NCBI GenBank assembly: GCA_011009095.1
Contig: VTPC01005432.1
Span: 1 to 64,000 of the forward strand
Source: Ignelater luminosus
Lineage: Eukaryota; Arthropoda; Insecta; Coleoptera; Elateridae
Reading direction: 5' to 3'
Length of the DNA stretch: 64,000 nt
A program made the translations under genes and the position numbers. Positions 19,717 to 31,866 of the stretch are shown here, one piece after another (within the stretch, counting starts at the first letter, position 1; each line of letters starts with the position of its first letter). The notes below the pieces were generated by a model. That model did not search any database. It saw nothing but the letters and a program-made list of their open reading frames with translations, and had not been told where the DNA came from.

Positions 19717-22700
19717 GAGCTCTTTTTGTAAAACGATTTAAGTTGAAAAGAAAGCAGCTTTCCTAAAGTTAGAAACTATTCAGGGTTATTCAGCCAAGTG
19801 GATACAAAGGTCTGTTTGTAACTCAATTATTTTAACTTTTTTGAGTAGTAGTAGGTATTCTGTTTAAATCCTCTTTGGATTTGTAGATATTTTTCTAGAA
19901 GGTTTTAAGTAGCTACCAATGTATTTCCAGACGAACTGTTCGTATATATGTTCATTTAATTAGACATATCCAAAATTTAAGGTTTTTGTTTAAAACTGTT
20001 ACAAATAATAAACAGAAATTTAATCAAAAAACCAAATATTTTGAGACTATCAAAAAGACACTAAAAGCGCATTATAGTTTCGTAATCAAAGTAACTAAGA
20101 ATGAAACTCATGTGATTGAAGGTTTATGATTATAGACTGGGAAAAAAGATAAGAATAGTATTTCAAGAAATAAAATGTTAAAAATGAAGATGTTCAGATA
20201 AAACTATTCAGTACTTTATTCTAATTCAATAATTTCTATCAGAAATGGTTTTTGAGTTATACAATTGTACGTATTCCAAGTGTATACATCTCGCTCCAAA
20301 ATCCAATCTTCATTAGAACGATCTTAACGAACCTGCACTTCAGTTCTTATTTTGAATTGAAAACTTGTTACTGAGAATATAATAGTTTCATATCGTACAT
20401 TGGATTCTGTTTTGGACACAAAATTGGTTAGTATATCACAATGTTTATTAGCACTATCTATCAGTTATACCTACTTATGTATTAATAATAACTTCTTTTG
20501 GATTTCTCAAATATTATTTATAACAATTTTAAAATAGTTTGATAAGATACAACTAAACCTTGTTATTGGTGAATTCTAATATTTAGCTGCTACATTACCA
20601 CTTAATTTAAACTCCAGCATCTTGCATAAACTTTTGTAATAATTAAGAGTTTTCAAGTTTTAGAAAAGTTACATTTTAAATTCGTTTAAATTAAAATTGT
20701 TAGTTAGACACAATGCTTGCTAAAACAACTAGTTTTTAATTTTCCTCAACAGTAACTGTGTTTTAGTGATTGAATTTATTTCCATCAATTTATGAAAGTG
20801 GGAAAAAGTTTGAAATTGTGTCAGTTGCAAACTTGCAAAGCAATTTAGCTCCAAATTGATTGAAACTGAAACTTTCATGTAACTTTGACGAATTACTTTC
20901 ATGTTGGTTGTGTTATAAATTGCGAAATTGCGCATTTTGTATATAAACCAGTCCCATATTTAAATTCTGTTTGCAACACTCTTGAACTTCGTCGAATCAG
21001 GTGAGAGCCAGCCCACCCTCTCCGTAACTTTTCTACTAATTTATTCAAGACATTTCCAACACGCAGTTAGATTATAATGCAAATTTTACTTTTAAATTCC
21101 GGGTTACTTACTGTTTCCCCATGAAATTACATAAACCTCTCACGAGTTGTAACTACAAATTATTTTATACTAACGAATCTTGTTATAATAATAACCCTTC
21201 TTCCTGTTTGTTTTAATACCGCTCCTTGATTGATTACTTGCTAACAAATTACATAAATTTGTCGAAAGAGAAAAATTTTAATGGGCGTGTGTTTATACAA
21301 AGCTCGCTTAATGAATTTAAGTAAGAGTTAAAAGCTGTTGCTTTTTTTCTCTTTTTCGCAATAAATCAAATTAAGTCGCTTTTTCGCTTTTTTGTTTTCG
21401 CTGTAGAAGAAAATTAAATGAAGGAATTGGATGAATTTTTAATTTTTTTGCGTGAACCTCACATAAAGAATGTAACTACCATTGAATTAGATGGTGTATA
21501 CTATACTTACTTCCCTGTTTTTGTTTTTACCACTTTTGTTTAATAAAATAAAGCGAATTCAGAATTGCGTATACTAAACACATAAATATTAAAAACTTAG
21601 ATAATAGTAACAATAAACTGGAAAAAGAAATGTTGACAAAACTAAGTGGAAAAAATTAAGTGCTTATTCCCTTACCAGGATCATTACATTTTTATATTCT
21701 TTTTCGTCTATTGGACAGCTAAAAAAAGGTTTCCCGACGACATCGGATACAAAAACTATGTTTCTGGTGACGTAAGTTAAAATTTATTTCCCCCAATTTC
21801 TAGTTCAGTGTAGCATAAATTGGTTGTGAAGCCCGTTTGGTTTTTTACATTTTTATACACTTTTGAAACAAACAGCATTTTCGCTTGTGGAAAATTTGTG
21901 AGTGGAAGGTTTTGTAAAAAAGAATTCAACACGATTTGTTTTAAAGCGGATTTTGTCCGTGAAAAGGTTTTCTTATAAATAATAAGAATAGGACTAAATT
22001 GATCTTTAAAAGAAGTTTAATCTTATCCATAGCAGAATTTTAATTGCTTTTTGATTATTCATTATACAGCTCCATTTAAGTTAAATATTTTCATGTTTTT
22101 AGGACTTCTTTTTTGTCAGTTTAATAAATGAAGAACTTTTCCATTAACTTGATCTATACGCTTAATGGAATAAAAAACTTGAGTACATTTCGTCTACCTA
22201 TAAAAACCTATTCCATATATGTATTACGTTCTCTTTTATTGTAAAAATATCTGCAGCATATCGAACGTTTATTGCAACATTGTATTTATTTGATCTTCTG
22301 AAAAATTCCTCAATAGACTTATCAAAAAATATTCGATTTAAAAACTGAAATACCTACGTATAACAGATGCTTATGTGAATGATTGATGATTATTAATGTT
22401 TTCTTATTGGTAGTTGGTATTATTTCTTATATTTGTCGTATCGGCACTACTTTTATATGCTTTTCTGGAATCGATCTTAAGGTTAAAGCTTTGTACGTGG
22501 CTTTAATTACCGTTAATTATACTTGCAAAACAATGGTTTTATCAATTTGCTGTTCTTACTCAAACTCTATCTTTACGCTTTAAAATATACTTATAAGAAA
22601 TTCTCTGTCTTACTTTCTTGATTTGGTAAAGGACTTACGTGCAGCATTCAGGTTTTTTTGAAAATTTTTGACAGCCGACAAATTCGTCAGCTAGTTGTAA

Positions 22701-24589
22701 CGTGCATGCAGGAACATACCTCTTTGTGGAAAGACAGCTCTTGATTTCTTATCTAGCGATTTGGAAGCATCCCTGAAGAATATGTAACAGAGCAACTTTT
22801 TCATGCTTGGAAAGATATTGTTACAAAACTGAACCGTTTGAAGAAACTCTTGCTCAGGCAGTAACGAGAGTGATTACCCGGTTTCTTAGAAATTTAAACT
22901 TTTTGTGACAAAAACAGTTTCTATTTCTTTTTTGCTCCTAGATGAATTAATTGTGTGAATCATCTCAATATTGAAATTGGTTTCAAGGAAGAAATGTGTT
23001 GCTCCAAAATCATTGGAGAAAATCTTTCTGATATTCTTCACTTTGTTGTGTACCTACTGATTTCCAAGATATCTTTATGCCATCTCAGTTGCTTTTCCTT
23101 GCTAGAAAGCCAAAGATGTAATAATTCTTCCTGTGTAATGCATCTGCCTATAGTTATCGAGTCGATGGTGTTGCCCAAATACGGTGCTTTTGTTCCGATT
23201 ACATGCCTGAGATGTATTGATGCATTTATAAGAACTAATGAACTTGAAGTGTTCTCGAGATTGTCTCAGTGAAAGTATGAAGCTGATGATACTTTTCTGT
23301 GGATTCTAACGATATTACACAGCACAGTATTATTGATAAAGACTGGAAGAAAAATTTTATCTAATAATCTACTAAAGATTAAAGATCCGTTTTTCCTCAC
23401 CTCTCTTCAATTTTTGATCTCCAGCTTCTTGTGAAATATATTCAATACATACCTAAGGAACAATTTAAGAACACATGTTTCTGTTTGGAAGGCCTTTTGA
23501 TGTCATTAAGTAATTGTGATAAACTAAGACCTTAATCAGATCCTAACTTTGGACTGTGGATAGGCTTTTCAAAATCTTGTATCTACTGAGTATTCAACAT
23601 TGTGTTTAGTCATTTAGTGCCAAACACATTGTGAGAGTCTACTTATATTGTTTTGTCTTGAGATTTACTGGCGCAAAGTGGGTAGTGAGTTTCACAGTTT
23701 CACTAAGGTAGAAAGAAATATTCTATATGTTCATATTTGTAGTCCATCAGACAGTACAGCTTATGCAAGTCTAAATCAAAATATTTTAATATTTTTAGTC
23801 TCATTTATAGTCAATTGACAAAGGCTTCTATGGAACCTTTTGTTGTTGATAATTACAGTATCGCTTATGAGGTTTCTTGTGACGTTTCTTCATCAGAATG
23901 AATATTCTCAGCAGTTCGAATAGGCTAGTTTTTACTTTTTTATCCATTTTCAATTTAATCATCTTGTTAAGTCCTCTTATGTATTGTTTCCCGAAGTGTT
24001 ATATCTACTGATTATAGCAGCTCAGTCTTAGACACATCCAAGTGAGTCTTTATCTTACTTATCAACTCAGCCTTCATTGCGTGTAATTTAGCCTTTATAT
24101 TCAAATTCAAACTTCCAACCATGCAATGGCTGACACCAGTGTTTGTGTCTTACGCCTCTCCAACCGGTCTTACTGGTTCAGGTCAAGGTCCAGTTGTTTG
24201 AGAATCTTTGTGTTTTAGATGTGTCCTGGACTTGACTGTTAAGATTAGTCTGCTCACTACTACTATCGCTGCTGCTGCTTCGACCTGTCAACTAGACTTG
24301 ATCGAGTTTACTATTTTGAATTCTTCGTTGTCAACAATCCTTGAAGAAATGACAACACAGATCGCAGGTTTTTTGTTTGATATTGATGCTAGAGATTAAC
24401 TTTTAATAGATGTTGATGGTGTTGCTACGTTTCGGAAGTAGCTTTCTCAGACTGTTTATCTTTTCTCTGTAAATTTCCGTGTAAGAGACATAACGATCTC
24501 TTACAAGGTTATCATTGACTTTTTGACTTGTTTTGAAATCCGGACTACGCTTTCGCAAAAAGAACCATGCCGACTATGAAATTACTGAG
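19717..24589. other. Mostly featureless; a few degraded coding-like pieces
   Basis: From 19717 to 22600 I see only AT-rich DNA apart from the promoter-like site at 20940. Between 22670 and 22865 a plus-strand frame with two stops reads DSRQIRQLVV, then GSIPEEYVTEQLFHAWKDI, and looks like decayed coding sequence. At about 24000-24100 the minus strand reads KAKLHAMKAELISKIKTHL, coiled-coil-like. Neither was identified. They may be old transposon debris. Confidence 0.3.
20940..21006 (+). promoter_or_regulatory. TATA box 53 bp before a strong 5' splice site
   Basis: TATATAAA at 20940-20947 is followed by about 50 bp of mixed composition ending AATCAG|GTGAGA at 21000/21001, a good splice donor. 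A short non-coding first exon of about 30 nt starting near 20970 would fit. There is no supporting ORF, and both motifs are short enough to occur by chance in AT-rich DNA. Confidence 0.22.
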
Positions 24590-25040
24590 AACTTCGGGGA
24601 GAATTTTGAAAATTAGGCATTTTGTCTCAACAAGGGCAATTTTTCTAGTGGTATCTGTCTTTGCTCCTCAAGCTTCAGATTTTTATTGTCAAACGGCTAT
24701 AAATGATATGTCGAGAATTCTCAGCTGAGTTCTGTGACTTCACTTTTGGTTTTTGTTCTGTCATCATTATTATCAGGCTTCAGGTAGAGAGCTCCTAAAC
24801 TCTTGAAATCACCTAGAAACTGTGGGCATAATTTGTTTCAGGCTCTTTTTAGTGTAGAGATCTTAATGTTATTTACTTCAGTGAATCCTTGATGACATCT
24901 AGAGCTTTTTGATAAGTTCATGTCTAGTTCTTTGTTTGATATCTATTGCTATAATACATTTGCTGATAGTTCTCCTTAAGTAGTACAGCTTGAAGAAAGT
25001 TATGATGCACTGATTAGTGTTGAATGGTAGAAATATCATT
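24590..25040 (-). pseudogene. Tigger/pogo-type transposase remnant (C-terminal part)
   Basis: On the minus strand from about 25037, FLPFNTNQCIITFFKLYYLRR matches in order the FLPPNTT...DQGVI..FK.YYLRRT block that follows the catalytic core of pogo/Tigger (CENP-B-like DDE) transposases. Some residues inside it are deleted. Further down are DVIKDSL, ITLRSLH, NKLCPQF in pieces, DFKSL, EVTEL and LKLEEQRQIPLEKL, in the order expected for the C-terminal region. At least three frame changes and several stops occur. The N-terminal DNA-binding half and the DDE triad are not found upstream. The assignment is from remembered family motifs. Confidence 0.55.
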
Positions 25041-28000
25041 TGCACATTAATTTAGATCATTTAATTTTCAAAGGTGGCTAAAAACAAGTAGTCAGTAGAA
25101 TTATTCTGAAGGCGAAATGCTTTTTTTTACAATAATCTTCCATGTCGGGTACAAAACAGCTGTCAAGCTATTGTTCGATTACTCGTGCTTTTGAGTTAGA
25201 GTTCAATACACGAGATCACAAAGCGGATTGCATTTGTAAGCAAACTCACAACAGCGAAACATCCAGTTGGAAGTAGATCCGTTGGTAGCATATGCCAGCG
25301 AAGAGTCGGAACCCAAAAGCAAGATATACAATTTCATAAAAGAAGGCAAGGTTCAAGATGAAGGTAAGTTTGTAGCACCGTAGATTGTATGTAACTCGAG
25401 TTACGCCTTGTATTTAAAACCTTGAAAGAAAGCGATGTGATGACATTCGCGCAGGACAGAAATAAGACCTCCAACCAGCTTGTTAAGTCTTTTACGGGCC
25501 AATGTCTTTTTAGAAGCATCCGGGCAGTTTGGGGCTTACCTAACAAACATTTTTCAAGAGGAAAACTTGACGGTGCGTTTTAGTAAAGGAGGGTGGAAGT
25601 ATTCACAGGCTCGCAAACTTATTTAGCGGGGGAAGCAATGTGCTTCAACTCAAATTTTACTGGATGTAGTCCCCGAAATGTTTGTGAATCAAAGATAATC
25701 TGTTGAACTATTGTGAAGTTATATGCATTTAGGTAGTCTCAATTTTCATTCTACAAAAGTTACAAATAGATAAAGAAACATAATTCTGATTCAATTCGTT
25801 TAGATTCTAGGAAGATTCTTATCTTTTAGGGTGGAGAATGCAAGAGTTTAACTGAGGAACTGACTTTAATATTGCTGGTTGTTCACAACTTAGTTCTTCT
25901 TTGTTGCTTTTTTTTTGATTATTTGTTTGATCTGAACGCCATTTACATAGTATGGAACTTTAAGTTGTGTTATTTATCGTGGAATTTCGCCTACTGCGAT
26001 TGGGTTTTACGAATTCAATCCTATTTTTATTTACTTGCATTGTTAAGGAAAAAATGGTATTGCTGTCCTACTGTAGAAATTTCAAAAAATTATGTAAGCG
26101 GGTGTGTTGTATTAACACCTTGCTTTGTAAGTAATCAATAATATAGTATGAGTATTAGAAACAAACGGTAACTGTTATAAGTGAGATAGAATAATATTTG
26201 GTAAGACTCTTGATGTATTTCCATTTTAGTTTTCTATTTCACTTATTCCTATCAACTTGTATTATTCAGAAGGGTTCAAATTGACATTTCATAATAATTT
26301 CTTTCTCTAAATGTATTACTAATCTTTATTTAACTCTCATATCTATGTAATGTTGAGCAACTGAACTGTTTCTGTATATTGAGTTTATAAATACTGTTTT
26401 ATTGGTTCGTTTCCAAAGCAGCTGTGGACCTAGAAATTAGCTTTGCAGCTTTCACGTGCTAATGATAGACATTTTAATTTGGTGAGCTTAAACACTAACT
26501 TTCTAATTAACCTTGCCAAAACAATATCTGACCGAGAACTAAAGCAATTCATCTTTTCTGCAAAGAAGCTTCTGTTCAGTGAATAAATCATGATTAATTT
26601 ATTTTGAATTTTAAAGCTGTGCTTCTGCGTAAAGGTTTCAAAGCAATTTTTCGTAGTTTTTCTTTCTTTCCAATTCTATCGTTCAGTAGCTTTTATGGAA
26701 AGACGCATGAAGCGATTTGGTTTTTAAGAACTTACTTTTTTATAAGGTTTCTAAAAAACTCAAATATGTACAACTCCGTTTTGATATTTTTTGTTTGTGA
26801 ATCCACCGTAATAATTCGCCTGTCAATCGTCATATTTGCTTCGTCATATAAAAATAACAAAAAATCCATGAATTTAAAAATCACGGTTGCTTTATAAAGA
26901 CACCAAAAACGCTTTATTTTTTGAAACCTGAACCCTTAGAGGAGTTTTACGTTTACGTAAACCAACTCCCTTGAGAAAATGGCATTTGATCAAAGACGTG
27001 TTCGTAAAATTTTTACCTTCGGAAAGTTTTTAAACGACCTGGAAGTTTTATTTAGGAACATAAACTATTAAGTAAATTACTTTTTTTTACAAAAGATTTT
27101 ATTTGAATGGGCTTATTCTTTTCATTCATAATCAGTTGACCCCATCTACATTATAGTAGTAATGGCATTAAACCTCTATAAAAGACTAAATTAGATAAGA
27201 AATTTCAAACAGATGTGTAATTTCTTTACTCTTTTAGATATATTATTCTAGATGTAGTCTGTAATTCCAGATTTATATAAACTTTAATGGATAATAAAAA
27301 ATTCCGTAAACAATAATCAGTTAAAAAAAGACTTGATTGTAATCCGTAATGGCCATTAACGTGTACCCGGATATACTTTAATGTATTCCCAGCTTATTCG
27401 GAAATTTGTTTACTTAACTAAACGAATCGTGTGGGGATTGTTGGCTTCTTGATACTGTATAAAACCGTTACAATGGAGCCTAAACTAAATTTCATTGTCA
27501 AACATCAGCGCTTTGTCGGATATTTACACTGTTCGTGTGCGTAAAGCATATAGGTACTTTATGAAGTTTGAACGGTGTTTGCTTTTCATGATTGCTTTCA
27601 GAAAGTTTCGGCAGATATTGAATACTGTTGCAAGTCAGATTTACAGTATAGAGACATGAGTGATAATGCCGCCATTTTGTATATGCAGTATACATATTAC
27701 TATCAGCACTGTTATGTTCAGCTAAAGTTATAAACACACTTGCTTGGAAATATAATCTAGTTTGGAAATGACATTTTGCATAAGCTTTATGGTTAGCAAT
27801 ATTTACAAGCTGATGTGAATATGTAAATTATAGTTACCTTGAAAGCGCCCGAAACTTGTTATGCAGGATATTTAAAGTGCTGCATTGTTTAATTTTGTAA
27901 AGTACGTTGTTTGTTACGCGAAACTAAAATCTCTGAGAAGCTTTTTGTCAACGCCTGTAGCTTTAATAGCAGCATTACTTTGGGAACATTGCACAGAAAT

Positions 28001-28980
28001 TCATAATAGTTGTTCAACTTCATCTTTTGTTGTTATATGACCTGCATTTAATTTGACGTCATATATTATTGTCGCAAGTATTTGTATATAATTAAATTAA
28101 ATCTCGACTTTGAAAATTATATGGGCTGTGAGCAGTCAAGTGTATTATATGTAGGTTACGCCTTAAAAGTGTGGGAGAAAGTAAACTAGAAGCAAGTTAC
28201 TGTTTATTTTGTGACTTCATACGTACTTTGTGTGGCTTCATTTGTAAATGGGGTAAAGTAGGTGCATTAGGCTGTAAATTTGTAGGTAGAAATCTTAAAT
28301 TTATTCTGATGTTATTGACTGCAGCTTTTGATTTATTGTCAACCATCAGCGGTACGACAAAATAATTCCAGGAGGAGGTAAAATGGGAACCGGCTGAATT
28401 AGTAGGTACAATGGTACAAACATGGATTCATTTCTCCTGTTCTTAAATCTTGCATTAATTGATGATCTGAAACTTTCATACCTGGAAATCATTAATCATC
28501 AAAAGATATGATTTAATTATGTCACACTAAATGTCTTAATGGGTAACTCAATAATTTGTTGCATCTCTAATGATTCTCAATATTTGATAGGTTTCGAAAA
28601 TCCGACCTACTAACTAGAAGACTATTAAAAAAGATTTAAAATCTTGATTGTCTGCAAAGATTTTAATCAAGCCCTAAGTAAATTATTAAACTTGGAAACT
28701 ATAGATTGTATCTTGACTGTGTACCATTCTTAAGAATCACTACAACTATAGATTCTGCAGTAGTCGAACAAATTACATTATCTTGATTTGGATTAAATAT
28801 CTGTAGGGGTGTTTCAGTTATTCTATTAAATATAGTTACATTTGATCACACTAGGTATTCTTTTCGTACTTAAGAAACATCTTGCAGATCTCCAGAATTT
28901 TGTGTTTTATTGTGAGAGTTTAACACTATGAAAAGATTCATTAAAGCGCTCGCTGAGCTCAATAGTAAGAATAACAATTC
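25041..28980. other. No recognised gene; one exon-like piece
   Basis: Apart from the candidate exon at 25240-25363, this is AT-rich DNA without element ends. Short open frames at 25872-26141, 26604-26897 and 28171-28365 (the last Cys-rich: CLFCDF, CGFICKW) have no recognisable motif and poor flanking splice or start context. Confidence 0.35.
25240..25363 (+). other. Exon-like open segment ending in a consensus donor
   Basis: 41 codons are open, with protein-like composition (QRNIQLEVDPLVAYASEE, then SKIYNFIKEGKVQDE), ending GATGAAG|GTAAGTTT at 25363/25364, a near-perfect 5' splice site. A convincing acceptor is not seen, and a stop sits just upstream at 25237. Beyond the donor the same frame is punctuated by stops but still shows coding-like runs to about 25680. 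It could be a host exon or a transposon pseudogene. I cannot name it. Confidence 0.25.
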
Positions 28981-28989
28981 TTATAATAT

Positions 28990-29390
28990 GTATGCGGCCG
29001 CAACCTCAAACTAACGAGGGGAGGGCACAGTCGCCGATCTCGATGAGATACATCGAAAATAAGTCGACCCGACTTTTGCCGTTCGTCTATATGGGCCCTT
29101 CGGGCCTTGCGAAAAATTATTATAGGTCGAAAAATGGCTAAAATTGGCTTTCACGAAACTGGCACTACTCCAGCTGTCTTAACCGATTTCAATGACGCTT
29201 TTATGGGTGTTTCTGCATCGAGAAATATTAGAACCATGCATAGGCGTTTTTCAATACACGCCCCAGGAAGGCGAGAATAAAATTCACAACAAAAGGCGGA
29301 ACAGGCATGACGCAGTGAATTTTATTCTGGCCTTCCTGGGGCTTATATTGAAAAACTAATATTTCTCGATGTAGAAACACTTGCTGATGT
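28990..29390. repeat. GC-richer block ending in a long hairpin
   Basis: Arms at 29246-29287 and 29315-29356 are reverse complements at 39 of 42 positions, with a 27-bp loop. The pairing resumes between 29209-29230 and 29357-29378 (21 of 22), leaving a 15-bp bulge at 29231-29245. Altogether about 64 bp per arm. A smaller hairpin, ggcccttcgggcc, lies near 29094. The block 28993-29210 is unusually GC-rich for this window. It is probably a non-autonomous transposon or a folded-back duplication. No target duplication was found. Confidence 0.72.
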
Positions 29391-31394
29391 AGTTTTAGAA
29401 TCTCAATACCCGAAGCCTTAAAAGCATTGAGATGTTCCGATCTAGGTTTCCAGGCTTCTTTTGAAGATTTTGCCTTGATGGAATCAGTGTATCTGATAAA
29501 AAAAAAGCAGAGAATCTAAAATATCAGTATCGGTTTTTTCCCTAGAAAAGCTCTTCTCGAAACTTGCTTGCTTATTGTAAGCAAAGCACATGAATAGTCC
29601 TTATAGCAGTCCTTGTAAATAGTAGATTGGTTTGGATACCAGGGGTCTTACTGTATAAAGACAGCTACTGTTTCTAAATCTTATACCTTAAAAATCTCTG
29701 TATGAATTAGACATCCAGCGACTACTGTTTTTGATACAATAATATTGAATCTTTCCATAATCCCTTATTTTGATTGTTTTTGTCGAAAAGTTGCAAATTG
29801 CCATGGATTGCAGTAGATAATAATTTGGTGTTGCACTTCAGTGGTTTGATTATTATTGGACTTTAATATCAATGAAGTCAGAATGCATAGCACTGAGAAT
29901 TGTACGGTCCAATTATTATTTTGATAGGTATCAAATGTAGCCGTTTAGTTTATAAAAATGTTTAAAATTTTAATTGAGATTCAAGTGTTTTTTTAGATGA
30001 CGTAAATCACTAATTACTCTAGTTAGATATTTCGTCAATAGATGACACCAGAGCTGTATAATAGTCGTATGCCAAAGCCGTTAGTAGATGACATATTGTG
30101 CTCTGAATACATGATCCAAATTATGTATAAAAGTGAATTTTCTGAGTTTATAACTAACAAATTTTACTTGAGATTGTTGTTATTTTAGTGTCGAATTTAT
30201 CCTTTTTAACATTAGATTATGACCTCATCAAAGAAGCGCTGTAGGATTGAGTTTGACTTCCAATTTACTTTTGGTAATGTCAGTTATTTCCTTCCCGAAC
30301 TGAAACCTAGTAGGCCTGCAGAATTATCGATGAATTTTATGGGTTTCATCGAAGAACAAGTTGTCTTTCAGAATCATCAGTAAAATACGAAAAGGTTGAA
30401 TGCATTAAATCCCACTTACAATTAGTATTTATGGTAATGTTATTGAAAAACTTGAGTTTCCTTACTAAAGCTATACTTTTAGCCTGCAGAAGTCGAGCGG
30501 TTCTATCCTGCAGTCTTACTTCCACTTATATTTTAATGATCAAAAGGTGTTGTCTTTCAATTTCTCTTTAGCGTGTTGTGTAATCTCGTAAGATAGAATT
30601 TTTCTATCTTCAGATATTATACTGGTATCTACTCAGTTTTCGAGTTCGCAATTGCAAACAGAGCCGCTGTGTTTTCAATTTCAATTTCTTGAAGCAGCTC
30701 TGTATCAGTTTGCTAGGTTAGGGTTGGAAGAAGTGGCCGGAAACTAGTAAAAAGCGGCCAAAACTCTAGAAAATGAATCTACGCAGAATGAAATTTAAAT
30801 GTATTTATATTTACCACTAAACATTCAAAAATTAGTATTCGTAATTAATGTATGCATATTACAATACATTGTGTTATAAATAATACTTGAAAGATAGTGC
30901 TTTTACAGCATACATACTAAGCCAAATTTTAACGGTTGCTTTGAAGATGTGTATCTCGCTAAATTAAAAAAGCGTCAAAATTGTCTACTGTACTTACGAA
31001 ATAGTCTTTCAAGCGCGATGCAATATCATAGTTACTGCAATTTTTTAGTATGATTTCAGTGAAAAATTCAATGTTCATAGTTAGCTGAACAATGTTCGAA
31101 TTTTCTTTATTCATCTTGAAATTTGAAAATGTTATCCCTTGTGGTCCCATGTGAATTTATGTTGTAATATGAGAAAAAGTTTATATTTTTTAAGGAAGTA
31201 AAAATCAGCTGCGGAAATTTGCGGGTCTTTTAGTAATCGATAAAAACAGCAAGCAGATATACATTTAAATTTATCTATTGTTCAAATATTCTGCATATAT
31301 TTAATTTATTATGCTTTTCGAGTCTTAAACTTGCAGTTAATGTGGAGCCCATTTGTTTTTTTTTCGAAAAAATAGTAAACGTATAAACAACAAT
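29391..31394. other. No recognised gene; one small ORF
   Basis: A 54-codon frame at 30219-30383 (plus; MTSSKKRCRIEFDFQF, ending EEQVVFQNHQ) follows a TTATTTTAG acceptor-like site, and its composition is protein-like. It matches nothing I know. The remainder is AT-rich DNA. Confidence 0.3.
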
Positions 31395-31472
31395 AGTTAT
31401 TTGTAAGTGCTAAATGAGGCCCGGGGCGGACCGCTCCCGCCCGGCTCCCGTCTCCCTATAGGTACGCCACTG
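31395..31472 (-). repeat. hAT-like terminal fragment, strongly GC-rich
   Basis: Read on the minus strand from 31472 the sequence starts CAGTGGCGTACCTATAGGGA and continues into an almost pure G/C stretch. CAGTGGCG is a common hAT-type terminus (CAGNG consensus), and the GC-rich subterminal tract is familiar from insect copies. The opposite end was not found, so this is a solo end or truncated copy. Confidence 0.38.
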
Positions 31473-31547
31473 ACCAAATGTTCAAAATTAAACTTTATTA
31501 GTCAAAACTGAAACCCGATACTTTGGTATCGGTGAGCTAATTTTAGA

Positions 31548-31808
31548 ATAAAACATCTGGGAATGCAAAGCATAACCACAACGAATTCCGTTTTGTTACT
31601 TTTTTCAAATTTTGGCGGTTATTTTGACCATGTTTCCGAGGTGATATCAAAAAGATAAAAGTATACGTTTCTCTTATTTTTTGATGTAAAATACGATTCT
31701 GAAGTAAAAAAGCTTTTTGAAAATTTTCAAATTTCGGCGGCCAAAGAAAGGAAGACAGCACATTGTTTTTAGTTTTTGATGTAGAATCCAAATCTGACGT
31801 CAAAATTT
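31548..31808 (+). repeat. Dispersed repeat, copy 1, with internal duplication
   Basis: This aligns with the reverse complement of 45237-45397. Shared blocks include acatctgggaatgcaa.gca, attttgaccatgtt, caaatttcggcggcc and gatgtagaatccaaatctga. Inside this copy the caaattttggcgg...ttttttgatgta unit occurs twice about 110 bp apart, so the family has a tandem-monomer structure. It contains no coding sequence that I recognise. Confidence 0.7.
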
Positions 31809-31825
31809 CAAAACTTAAAAAAATG

Positions 31826-31831
31826 CGGACG

Positions 31832-31866
<35 letters not shown>
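31826..31866. repeat. GGAC/GACA tetranucleotide microsatellite
   Basis: Three GGAC-type units run into about eight GACA units. It sits directly at the end of the dispersed repeat, as often seen where microsatellites grow from transposon tails. Confidence 0.95.

Noticed and set aside
28171..28365. Cys-rich 64-codon frame that might be a small secreted peptide
   Set aside because: No signal peptide (the cysteines come first and the hydrophobic part last), no promoter or splice context, and chance length in AT-rich DNA.
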